Below are positions 1 to 6,876 of a stretch of DNA of 33,842 bases, piece by piece; positions within the stretch are counted from its first letter, which is position 1, and every line of letters begins with the position of its first letter. The translations under genes and the position numbers were made by a program. The notes below the pieces were generated by a model. That model saw only the letters and a program-made list of their open reading frames with translations. It had not been told where the DNA came from and did no database searches. The DNA is taken from positions 1 to 33,842 of the forward strand of contig JAGVGO010000254.1 of assembly GCA_020057085.1 (NCBI GenBank), given 5' to 3'. Source of the DNA: Planctomycetota bacterium. Its GTDB lineage: Bacteria; Planctomycetota; Uabimicrobiia; Uabimicrobiales; JABWCH01.

Positions 1-190
1 ATTGATTGTGAACCGAAATAATGAGTTTTGAGCGGAAAAGCTCATCGGCAAGACTGATGGCTAACGATGACTTCCATTTTTGTGGAAGGCGGGGCGTGCT
101 ATGCCCGATATCGGATTGTCTATCGAATTATGGCAGGTAAAGCGGTCTTTTGGATCAGTGCCCTGGGCAGGCAATAATCGCCCGCTTCTA
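1..190. other. Non-coding left edge
   Basis: I see no convincing gene here. A short open frame runs in from about position 80 on the plus strand, but it extends across arfB on the opposite strand and has no recognisable protein. A small 6-bp stem (CTTCCA/TGGAAG, about 71-88) is present but has no T-tract, so I do not call it a terminator. Confidence 0.5.
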
Positions 191-628
191 TTATTCCCTA
201 TCGCAATCCACCTTGCCACGCATCTTTTTTTTGGCGGTGGTTTTCTTCTTCTCCTCGTGGTAGTACTCCTTGACGCTGCGCGGGACGCGCGTGCGGCGCC
301 GTTTTTTCTCCGGCAGTAAAGCCTGTTCTACCACGTTTTGTAATTTTTCCACACAATCTTCGAGGTTACGGCCCTGGCTGCGAAAACGCGCCGAAGACAG
401 CATGAGATCCCCTTCGCCGGTGAGATACTGCGCACCGTGCATCTGAATTTTATCGCGTAGTGTTGGCTGGATTTGTTGGCGTTGCGACAACTTCCAGCGC
501 AGCCACACCTTGGTGTTGACCTTGTTGACATTTTGCCCACCAGGCCCACCGGCGCAAGCGAAAGAAACTTCCAGTTCATCCTCGGGAATGGTAAACTGCT
601 CATTGATGACAATGGCTGACAAAGACAA
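191..628 (-). CDS. arfB: Peptidyl-tRNA hydrolase ArfB (YaeJ-type ribosome rescue factor)
   Basis: This 145-residue protein is a codon-independent release factor: it enters stalled ribosomes and hydrolyses peptidyl-tRNA. The class I release-factor motif GGQ is at residues 30-32, inside the conserved context GGPGGQNVNK. The C-terminus (about residues 107-140) is a Lys/Arg-rich tail; in the ArfB family this tail sits in the empty mRNA channel. Length matches the family (about 140 residues) and excludes full-length RF1/RF2, which carry extra codon-recognition domains. The start is TTG, chosen because a strong AGGAGG lies 6 nt upstream and the family N-terminus begins there. It lies downstream of the GH1 gene on the same strand but is separated from it by an inverted-repeat element, so it probably forms its own unit. 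Confidence 0.93.
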   Translation of the reverse strand: MSLSAIVINEQFTIPEDELEVSFACAGGPGGQNVNKVNTKVWLRWKLSQRQQIQPTLRDKIQMHGAQYLTGEGDLMLSSARFRSQGRNLEDCVEKLQNVVEQALLPEKKRRRTRVPRSVKEYYHEEKKKTTAKKKMRGKVDCDRE

Positions 629-659
629 GCGATGCCTCCTGACAAAATTACTTGGTTAG

Positions 660-820
660 TCGCTGTAAAAAAATAACTATTACAACTCGCTTGATCTTTT
701 AGCCAATAGCGTCGTCGCTCCCTCAGTTACATAACTACGGCTATGCGCCTTCGCTCGCTTCTCGCCCTTGGCTAAAATCTCCGCGCGAACTTGTAAAACT
801 TATATTTTTACAGCTCCTTA
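660..820. repeat. Imperfect long inverted repeat (MITE/REP-like) between GH1 gene and arfB
   Basis: The left arm (about 660-711) and right arm (about 763-820) are imperfect reverse complements. Each contains, in order, CTGTAAAAA, an A/T stretch with TTACAA, and TTTTAGCCAA. The roughly 50-nt centre includes the palindrome AGTTACATAACT and the phrase GGCTATGCG. The right arm runs into the stop codon of the GH1 gene. It could be a short non-autonomous element, a REP-like repeat, or a bulky terminator for the GH1 gene; sequence alone does not decide. Confidence 0.6.
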
Positions 821-2125
821 CTGAAAAATACTCAGTTTGTCAAGTGAATTATTTATAATGCCGTTGGCCTTACAGATACGGCTGTAAAGTTCGCCGCTCG
901 CTTTCAGCTTACGCTCTTGTGTCTGCGGGTTCAGTTGTATCAGACCGAAAGGAGTGGACCACCCTTGCGCCCATTCAAAATTGTCTAGCAGTGACCAGTG
1001 AAAATAGCCTCGGACATCGGCGCCGGCAGACATGGCACGATGCACTGCCGCAATGTGATCGAGCAAGTATTTGGGGCGTACCGTGTCCGTATTGTCATAG
1101 ACACCATTCTCTGTGACATAGAGCGGCACGTCGAGTCGGCTCAGGCGCAACAACTGGTGGTAAATGCCACGTGGTGCGATCTGTCCCCAGTCGCTCGATT
1201 CGGTGCGCACGGACGGCTCCTGCACATGGTTGCCGAACATAAGAGACACGGCCTTGAGATCAAAGCGCACAGCATAGCGGCCGTAGTAATTGAGGCCGAG
1301 AAAATCAAAGCTGCGGTAGACACTTGGCGTATGGCACGGAAAAAACGTAAGCGGCGGCATGAGCCAGCCACTCTTGAGTGCGTGCAAGATGACACCCGTG
1401 AGCAGCCAGTCTTGAGCTTTTGTCACTGCCGTGTCGAGGATTGACGCAGGGCGCGCCGGTTCGAGCCAGGGCATATTGAGTACGAGACCTACCTGCGCTT
1501 TGCCGCATACCTGGTGCAATGCATGGTAAGCCGCGGCGTGGGCGAGCAAGAGCTGGCGCAGGGCACAAAACCCTTGTGGAATACTGCCATGACCCGGCGG
1601 CCACACCGTTCCGGCATAAGCAAGGTAGGCCAGGACCGCAGGCTCGTTGATGGTACACCACAAGGGCACCAGATCGCCCAACTGTTTTGCACATTCATGG
1701 GTAAATTGGCGGAACTGACCGACCAGCGCCGGATTGGTCCACCCACCCATTTTCGTCGCCCATAGCGGAAGCGTAAAATGGTATACCGTCACCATCGCTG
1801 TCAATTTGAGCTTGTGCATAAGTTCAAGCAGCTTACGGTAACGGGCGAATGCTGCCTTGTCGTACACACCTGGCATGGGTTCCAGGCGGCTCCATTCCAG
1901 GCTCAAACGATGCGCATTTTGTCCCAACTCGGCGGCATAGGTGAGATCTTGCTCCGCTTTTCCTTCCCACCAGCCGCAGGCCGCTGCGGCTGGCAAACCA
2001 TCACGGATGTGGCGCGGGCTCTGCTCCCACTCCCACCAGTCATTATTCTGGTTGCCACCCTCTACCTGATGGGAAGATGTGGCGGTGCCCCATAAAAAAC
2101 CTGCGGGAAAGAAAATATCGTTCAT
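818..2125 (-). CDS. Glycoside hydrolase family 1 beta-glycosidase
   Basis: This 435-residue TIM-barrel enzyme hydrolyses terminal beta-glycosidic bonds by the retaining mechanism. Both GH1 signatures are visible: the acid/base Glu161 in TINEP and the nucleophile Glu339 in VTENG. The N-terminal FPAGFLWGTATSSHQVEG and the C-terminal SLLDNFEWAQGW segments are also family-typical. There is no signal peptide, so it acts in the cytoplasm. Length is slightly under the usual 440-480. The preferred sugar (glucoside, galactoside or phospho-sugar) cannot be read with confidence. The start lies 13 nt after the phasin stop, and its AAGGA ribosome-binding site overlaps the end of the phasin gene, so the two are probably co-transcribed from the promoter at 2572-2600. 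Confidence 0.93.
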   Translation of the reverse strand: MNDIFFPAGFLWGTATSSHQVEGGNQNNDWWEWEQSPRHIRDGLPAAAACGWWEGKAEQDLTYAAELGQNAHRLSLEWSRLEPMPGVYDKAAFARYRKLLELMHKLKLTAMVTVYHFTLPLWATKMGGWTNPALVGQFRQFTHECAKQLGDLVPLWCTINEPAVLAYLAYAGTVWPPGHGSIPQGFCALRQLLLAHAAAYHALHQVCGKAQVGLVLNMPWLEPARPASILDTAVTKAQDWLLTGVILHALKSGWLMPPLTFFPCHTPSVYRSFDFLGLNYYGRYAVRFDLKAVSLMFGNHVQEPSVRTESSDWGQIAPRGIYHQLLRLSRLDVPLYVTENGVYDNTDTVRPKYLLDHIAAVHRAMSAGADVRGYFHWSLLDNFEWAQGWSTPFGLIQLNPQTQERKLKASGELYSRICKANGIINNSLDKLSIFQ

Positions 2126-2138
2126 GCCAGACGATTCC

Positions 2139-2522
2139 TTACGAAGGCAGTTTTTTGCTGAGTTCTTCCACTTTCGCGCTCAGTTGCTCCATTTTTTTGC
2201 TCAACTCTTCGACTTGTGTTTTGGTAGGGATATTCAACTTGGCGAGAATACCATCCCAGTTTTCCAGTCTGCCTTCAATGGTATGCACTTTGTCTTTGGT
2301 CTGGTGATAATATTTTTCCATGAACTCCTTGAGCCATTTACGGCCATCCTGTTCGGCAAGGGCGCCTTTTTCCACCAGGCGATGCACCAACTTTGCCATC
2401 TCCTCTTCGGCAATGGACACAGCACCCAGGCCGGCGAGAAACACTTTTTTGAACTGTAGCCGCCAATTTTCTTCCTCGGCATTTACTACAGTCTGGTTTG
2501 GGTTCAGCAAAGGTTCTGTCAT
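2139..2522 (-). CDS. Phasin family protein (PhaF/PhaI-type)
   Basis: This 127-residue, mostly helical protein resembles polyhydroxyalkanoate granule-associated phasins. The family-like core is about residues 26-70: FLAGLGAVSIAEEEMAKLV, then LVEKGALAEQDGRKWLKEF. The C-terminal 30 residues are a heptad-like Leu/Lys/Glu coiled coil (EELSKKMEQLSAKVEELSKK). Phasins coat PHA granules; some members of this fold act instead as small chaperone-like or membrane-associated proteins, and no PHA synthase lies in the window. The start is well supported by AAGGAG 7 nt upstream. It is first in a two-gene unit with the GH1 enzyme and has a strong promoter with an embedded palindrome. Confidence 0.8.
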   Translation of the reverse strand: MTEPLLNPNQTVVNAEEENWRLQFKKVFLAGLGAVSIAEEEMAKLVHRLVEKGALAEQDGRKWLKEFMEKYYHQTKDKVHTIEGRLENWDGILAKLNIPTKTQVEELSKKMEQLSAKVEELSKKLPS

Positions 2523-2571
2523 GGTTGATCTCCTTAAGTAAAAAAATGAGAAGTGTCGGTAAGTTTTTTAA

Positions 2572-2600
2572 ATTATAACGCGATGCGTTATGAAAATCAA
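2572..2600 (-). promoter_or_regulatory. Sigma70-type promoter of phasin-GH1 unit with embedded operator
   Basis: Read on the minus strand, the -35 is TTGATT (2595-2600), the spacer is 17 bp, and the -10 is a perfect TATAAT (2572-2577). A perfect 7-bp inverted repeat with a 3-nt centre, ATAACGCGATGCGTTAT (2575-2591), fills the spacer and overlaps the -10. That is the classic position for a dimeric repressor site. The repressor is not identifiable here. Confidence 0.7.
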
Positions 2601-2715
2601 GAAAAAAAATTTGTTTTTAAAATTTTAAAATTTTACGTGTATTTACGATATACATATGGCAAAATTGTTTTTATGTTATTCTTTCTTTTGACAAAAAAAA
2701 TATTCCGAGGAAATT

Positions 2716-3465
2716 ATGAAAGCAATCCTTTTGGCAGCAGGCCGTGGTACGCGCCTTGGCCCGCATACTGCCGACAAACCGAAAAGCCTCATCAAACTGG
2801 GTGGCATCACCTTGCTCGAACGTTGCGTCGGCAATCTGAAACGAACAGGTTTTGAAAAAGTGGTAATCGTTGTCGGCTACCGCCACGAAATGATAGAGGC
2901 GGTGCTGGCACAAAACTTTCCCGCCAGTTTCTACAAGGTAATTATGAATCCCGACTATACGCGCGGCAGCGCCTCTTCTCTAATGTGTGCACACACCGAG
3001 ATGGATGGCGAAGTGTTGACGGTAGAGTCGGATTTGCTCTATGATTACCGTATTCTGTTACGCATGAAACCTGCCACGGCAGGTAATGCCATGGCTATGG
3101 GGTATTTTAATCATGGTCGCAAAGAGGTCAAGGTCTATCTGGACCAGGGCAACCACATCAAGCGGGCAGCATGGGCAGAAGCCAGTGATACCGAGGCGGC
3201 CGGCGACTGGGTGGGTTTTACACGTTTTTCGGCGCCGGCAACGGCAGCCTTACGTAAAATGATCGAAGAAACCGATCTGGAAAAGGGCAAAGAACTGGGT
3301 TATGAGGAGTTTGTCTTTAAACTCATTCCTCAATTCTCGTTCCAGACTATGTACATCCAGGATCTGCCGTGGATCGAGATTGATAACGAAACTGACCTCA
3401 ACCGTGCAGAAAAAGAAGTGTGCCCCAAGATTGATAATTTTGCTGCGGTTGGCAATGTGTTCTAA
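2716..3465 (+). CDS. Nucleotidyltransferase (sugar-1-phosphate / choline-phosphate cytidylyltransferase-like)
   Basis: This 249-residue protein has the Rossmann-like NTP-transferase fold, with the nucleotide-binding signature LAAGRGTRLGPHTADKPKSL at residues 6-25. Later come the family blocks VVIVVGYRHEMI and, around residue 96, VESDLLYD, where the acidic residues probably bind the metal. Such enzymes couple NTP to a phosphorylated sugar or amino-alcohol with release of pyrophosphate. The size and the convergent CDP-alcohol phosphotransferase suggest a LicC-like CTP:phosphocholine or phosphoethanolamine cytidylyltransferase, but a sugar-phosphate substrate is possible. The start has a GAGGAAATT ribosome-binding site. 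The upstream 190 bp are very AT-rich and shared with the divergent phasin gene. The stop codon overlaps that of the next gene by 4 nt. Confidence 0.85.
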   Translation: MKAILLAAGRGTRLGPHTADKPKSLIKLGGITLLERCVGNLKRTGFEKVVIVVGYRHEMIEAVLAQNFPASFYKVIMNPDYTRGSASSLMCAHTEMDGEVLTVESDLLYDYRILLRMKPATAGNAMAMGYFNHGRKEVKVYLDQGNHIKRAAWAEASDTEAAGDWVGFTRFSAPATAALRKMIEETDLEKGKELGYEEFVFKLIPQFSFQTMYIQDLPWIEIDNETDLNRAEKEVCPKIDNFAAVGNVF

Positions 3466-4466
3466 TTTTTCTTCTGTGGCCCTGGCAAATAGCGTACGGC
3501 ACGCACGAGATCACAAATCATGGCCACCATCAACAACAATGCCAAGGTATACAAGAGGCACGCCTTGGGCATTATTGCAAACAACCACGCCGCTGCCTGC
3601 GGTATAAGCAGGGCAAGTGCCACGACCGCCAGCACACTCGCCACCCAGGTACGATATGGGGAAGCCTGGTGCGCCAGGCGGTCTAATAGCAACGGCCCGG
3701 CGAAGAGTGTATTGCTCAACAGGATAATGAGCGCCGCCAACGGAAAGGACAGATTGTCACGCCAGGCATGTCCCAAGGTAGCTGCGAGTATCAAGACGAG
3801 CGGCAAAAAACCGGCCACGTGGCTACGCACCCGCCAGAGAGTACCCAACACAGTCACCGCACATGTTAAAAGCGAAAGAACGATCAGCACCATAGCGAGT
3901 GTAATTTTGTCTGCCTGATATAAAAGCCAAGGGGCTTGTGGCGCAAAACAGAGCAAAAAATAAAGGGCAACGATCAACAAGAGACCTTCGTTGGTGCCCA
4001 GGCGTCCGCTATGGAAAACACCGGTATGATGATGTTCCCAGATCGTGGCGAAAAAAGCGAGAGCCACTGCTGCCATCAGTACTGGTAACAACCATCCTTC
4101 CAGGTGCAAAGAAAAAGCCAGGCACAAATTCACCATCACCGAGTTGAGGGAATCCAGCCAGTGATCGAGGAATTCGCCTAGCTTGGAAGACTGGCCAGTA
4201 CGTCGGGCATGTGACCCATCTATATTGTCGCCGGTCATATACAAAAAAACAAACAAGGCAGCCCCGGCAAAAGCCCAGCTCGTTTTGTTGAGAGCGAGCC
4301 AGACGCAAGCGACACTGATGCCCATGCAACAAAAACCTGCGCATGTAATAGTGTTGGGCGTGAGCGAGGCCGGCAGGCGGTTGACGATGGGTGTCCACAG
4401 ATATTTCAACAAAAAATCTTGCGTCAGAGATTTTTCTACTACTTTATACTGATAAGGTTCAGCCAT
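3462..4466 (-). CDS. CDP-alcohol phosphotransferase family integral membrane protein
   Basis: This 334-residue membrane enzyme transfers a phospho-alcohol from a CDP-activated donor to a lipid (or the reverse pairing). The diagnostic motif is complete: DG at residues 82-83, then AR, G and two Asp in DGSHARRTGQSSKLGEFLDH plus a further D, which bind the metal and CDP. Several hydrophobic helices surround it. The size and multiple helices after the motif resemble eukaryote-type choline/ethanolamine phosphotransferases more than small PgsA. Together with the convergent cytidylyltransferase this suggests a Kennedy-pathway-like route to a zwitterionic or sugar phospholipid; that is an inference. 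An AAGGA motif precedes the ATG. It lies 46 nt downstream of the ClC gene on the same strand and may be its operon partner. Confidence 0.88.
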   Translation of the reverse strand: MAEPYQYKVVEKSLTQDFLLKYLWTPIVNRLPASLTPNTITCAGFCCMGISVACVWLALNKTSWAFAGAALFVFLYMTGDNIDGSHARRTGQSSKLGEFLDHWLDSLNSVMVNLCLAFSLHLEGWLLPVLMAAVALAFFATIWEHHHTGVFHSGRLGTNEGLLLIVALYFLLCFAPQAPWLLYQADKITLAMVLIVLSLLTCAVTVLGTLWRVRSHVAGFLPLVLILAATLGHAWRDNLSFPLAALIILLSNTLFAGPLLLDRLAHQASPYRTWVASVLAVVALALLIPQAAAWLFAIMPKACLLYTLALLLMVAMICDLVRAVRYLPGPQKKN

Positions 4467-4498
4467 ATTTTATTCCTTACATTAGTTTATTTGCCAAT

Positions 4499-4516
4499 GT
4501 GACCATGTCCGGTCAC
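4499..4516 (-). terminator. Weak hairpin at the end of the ClC gene
   Basis: GTGACC and GGTCAC form a perfect 6-bp stem around a 6-nt loop, overlapping the ClC stop codon. No T-tract follows on the minus strand, so it is at best a weak or attenuating terminator. Confidence 0.25.
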
Positions 4517-6876
4517 GACGACTTAATTTCCGATTGGAAATAGGCTGCCTGGGGAAATTGCAGCAATTCGGCAATATTTTTGGAAGAGCTACGACCGCGT
4601 AATTTTTCTGCCAATTTTTTCTGAGTGAAAGCGAGTGCCAACGTGCGCATTACAGTTTGGTGTATCTCTGCACCGCTACACAGCACGAAACAAACGATGT
4701 CTACTGGCTTGCCATCGAAAGCGCCGAAATACATCGGTTCGTGCAACACAGCGATGACGATATCTGAGCCGTTGATGTCGAGTCTGCGGCGCGGATGGGG
4801 GATGGCGATGCCGTCACCGATAGTGGTGGTTTCCATCGCCTCCCGCTCTAAAATCTCGCGGACGATTTTCTGGCGGTCTTCGTTGCTGTATTGCGGTAAT
4901 AAGTTGACAAAAAAATGGAACAGCGCACTCTTGTCAGGCATCTCAAGATCATAAAACAGGCCGGCGAATTGAACCTCGCGGGTGGCTTTTTTCCAGGCTT
5001 CAGCGGGTGGCTCAGCCTTTAGCAAAGTAATGCGTTGCGTGCGCTTCATTTTCGGCAGCACCTTGGTTTCTTCCTGGCGCATGCGTCGGTCGTAGCAATC
5101 AATGATATCGTGGCGATTCAACAGACCGATAGGCCGGCCGTTGTCGAGAATGAACAGTTCGTCATGGCCTGAAGCGATCATCTGTTTGATGGCGGTACGC
5201 AGCGTATCGTCGAGCTTGAGTCCAGGCACCGAAAGCAAGAGATCCAAGGCTTCAATCGGTTGATCCAGATTTTTTTCGCGCACGTGACGGCGCACCGCGG
5301 CCTGGTCAATCACACCGAGAAACAGCCCGTCTTTGTTGACCAGCGGATAATGCTTCTGATATGCGTGGTGGAAGGTATCAACGACCTCTCGTAGTTGCTG
5401 ATGTTCGCGTACCGCAAAAAATTCCTGTTGTGGCTTGCGCCGGTAAACCTCGCTCACTTTCATCCGCACCAGCATTTCTGCCATCATCTCACCCAGTTTG
5501 GCCGGGGCATCGAAACGAGTGGGGAGCTGCTTCTGGAACAGTGTCATACTGCGGTTGAGCAGGAAAGAGAGGATGCACACCCACATGGTCGGCACCAACA
5601 GATGGTAGCCACCGGTAATCTCGCACACCATGACTATGGTAGAAATCGGCGTCCTGGCAGCGGCGGCAAAAAAACCGGCCATGCCGAGCATGATAAAGGC
5701 CCCCTGTTGCAGCGGCATCGACGTGAACCGCTCAAACGCAAGTCCGATCGCGCCGCCCAGGCAACCGCCGATGACAAGCGATGGGCCAAAAACGCCACCA
5801 CTGCCGCCCGAACTTAGTGTGAACGTCGTGGTAACCATTTTGGCAAAGGCCACAGCCGCCAATAACCACAGTGTCACTCCGCCGCTAAATGCCTCCTGGA
5901 CAATACCGTAGCCTTCGCCCAGGGCATCGGGCACAAAGAAACCAACGCTACCGACAAGCAAGCCGCCGATGGCAGGTTTGATATAGAGCGGCAGGCGCAG
6001 TTCTTCAAAACAGGCATGCACGCGATAGAACATCCAGATAAAGAGGCGGGCACACTGCGAAACCACAATGGCTACTATCGTATAAGGGATGAGTTCTAGT
6101 ACATTACGAAAAACCATGTCGGGAACGGCGAAGAGCGGTTCCCAGCCGAAATACATGGCAAATAGTGCATAGGCGATGATCGAGGAGATGATCGAGGGGA
6201 CTATCACCTCCTCCTCGATGTCGAGGTCGCGATATAGCACGTCGGCGGCGAACAGAGCGGCGGCGAGCGGTGCACGGAATACGGCACCGATACCGGCAGC
6301 AAGGCCGGCCATCATCAGGATACGCACCTCTTTTTTGTGCAGTGAAAAAGTTTTGGCGATGGTCGAGGCAATGCCTGCACCGATTTGTGATATTGGCCCC
6401 TCCTTGCCTGCCGAGCCGCCAGTGCCTATAGTGATGGCAGATGCCACCGCTTTTATGAGCGGCACAATGGGGCGAATTTTACCTCCCTGATGATGGTAGG
6501 CGTCAATTACCCCATCGGTGCCGTGCCCTTTGGCTTCCGGCGCTAAAAAGTAGACGAGAAGACCGCTCAAGAGTCCGCCCAGCATCGGCAGCAAAAGTAG
6601 CATGTAACGCCGCAGAGAGGTGCTGGTTTCGGCAAATAGCTTAGGGGCGCCAGCCGCTTCTGTCGGATAGTAGCCGGCGATTAAGCCGAGAAATAAGTGT
6701 TTGCTTCCTTCCACCATCCAGTAAAAGATGATGGCGCCCACTGCTACGATGAGTCCGACGAGGGCACTCAGCAAGACCATTTTCATGGTCGTGCGAGTGT
6801 ATTCGTCCATGGTGAAAGGGGAATGTACTAGCTGGTGCAGTCTGTGTTTTATAGTTTGCAGCAACTTGTAATTCAT
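4513..6876 (-). CDS. ClC-family chloride channel/transporter fused to CBS pair and PTS EIIA type-2 domain
   Basis: This 787-residue membrane protein has three parts. Residues about 30-450 are a ClC anion channel/transporter core, with GKEGP (gating Glu159) and GVFGPSL. Residues about 465-605 are a pair of CBS domains, which usually bind adenine nucleotides. Residues about 640-785 are a PTS EIIA type-2 (fructose/nitrogen class) domain with the phospho-accepting His694 in GIAIPHPRR. Aligned by eye with E. coli ClC-ec1 through FxAPLAxxLF, the internal proton glutamate (E203) becomes Val213, as in ClC channels rather than H+/Cl- exchangers. The EIIA domain suggests control by phosphorylation, perhaps linking ion flux to PTS status. 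The start ATGA overlaps the VWA stop codon, indicating translational coupling. Confidence 0.92.
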   Translation of the reverse strand: MNYKLLQTIKHRLHQLVHSPFTMDEYTRTTMKMVLLSALVGLIVAVGAIIFYWMVEGSKHLFLGLIAGYYPTEAAGAPKLFAETSTSLRRYMLLLLPMLGGLLSGLLVYFLAPEAKGHGTDGVIDAYHHQGGKIRPIVPLIKAVASAITIGTGGSAGKEGPISQIGAGIASTIAKTFSLHKKEVRILMMAGLAAGIGAVFRAPLAAALFAADVLYRDLDIEEEVIVPSIISSIIAYALFAMYFGWEPLFAVPDMVFRNVLELIPYTIVAIVVSQCARLFIWMFYRVHACFEELRLPLYIKPAIGGLLVGSVGFFVPDALGEGYGIVQEAFSGGVTLWLLAAVAFAKMVTTTFTLSSGGSGGVFGPSLVIGGCLGGAIGLAFERFTSMPLQQGAFIMLGMAGFFAAAARTPISTIVMVCEITGGYHLLVPTMWVCILSFLLNRSMTLFQKQLPTRFDAPAKLGEMMAEMLVRMKVSEVYRRKPQQEFFAVREHQQLREVVDTFHHAYQKHYPLVNKDGLFLGVIDQAAVRRHVREKNLDQPIEALDLLLSVPGLKLDDTLRTAIKQMIASGHDELFILDNGRPIGLLNRHDIIDCYDRRMRQEETKVLPKMKRTQRITLLKAEPPAEAWKKATREVQFAGLFYDLEMPDKSALFHFFVNLLPQYSNEDRQKIVREILEREAMETTTIGDGIAIPHPRRRLDINGSDIVIAVLHEPMYFGAFDGKPVDIVCFVLCSGAEIHQTVMRTLALAFTQKKLAEKLRGRSSSKNIAELLQFPQAAYFQSEIKSS

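Noticed and set aside
998-1444. Plus-strand frame inside the GH1 gene
   Set aside because: Shadow of the minus-strand enzyme, which has both catalytic motifs; the shadow protein has no recognisable features.
2694-2699. TTGACA as a -35 box for the nucleotidyltransferase gene
   Set aside because: It lies too close to the start codon; the -10 would fall inside the coding region.
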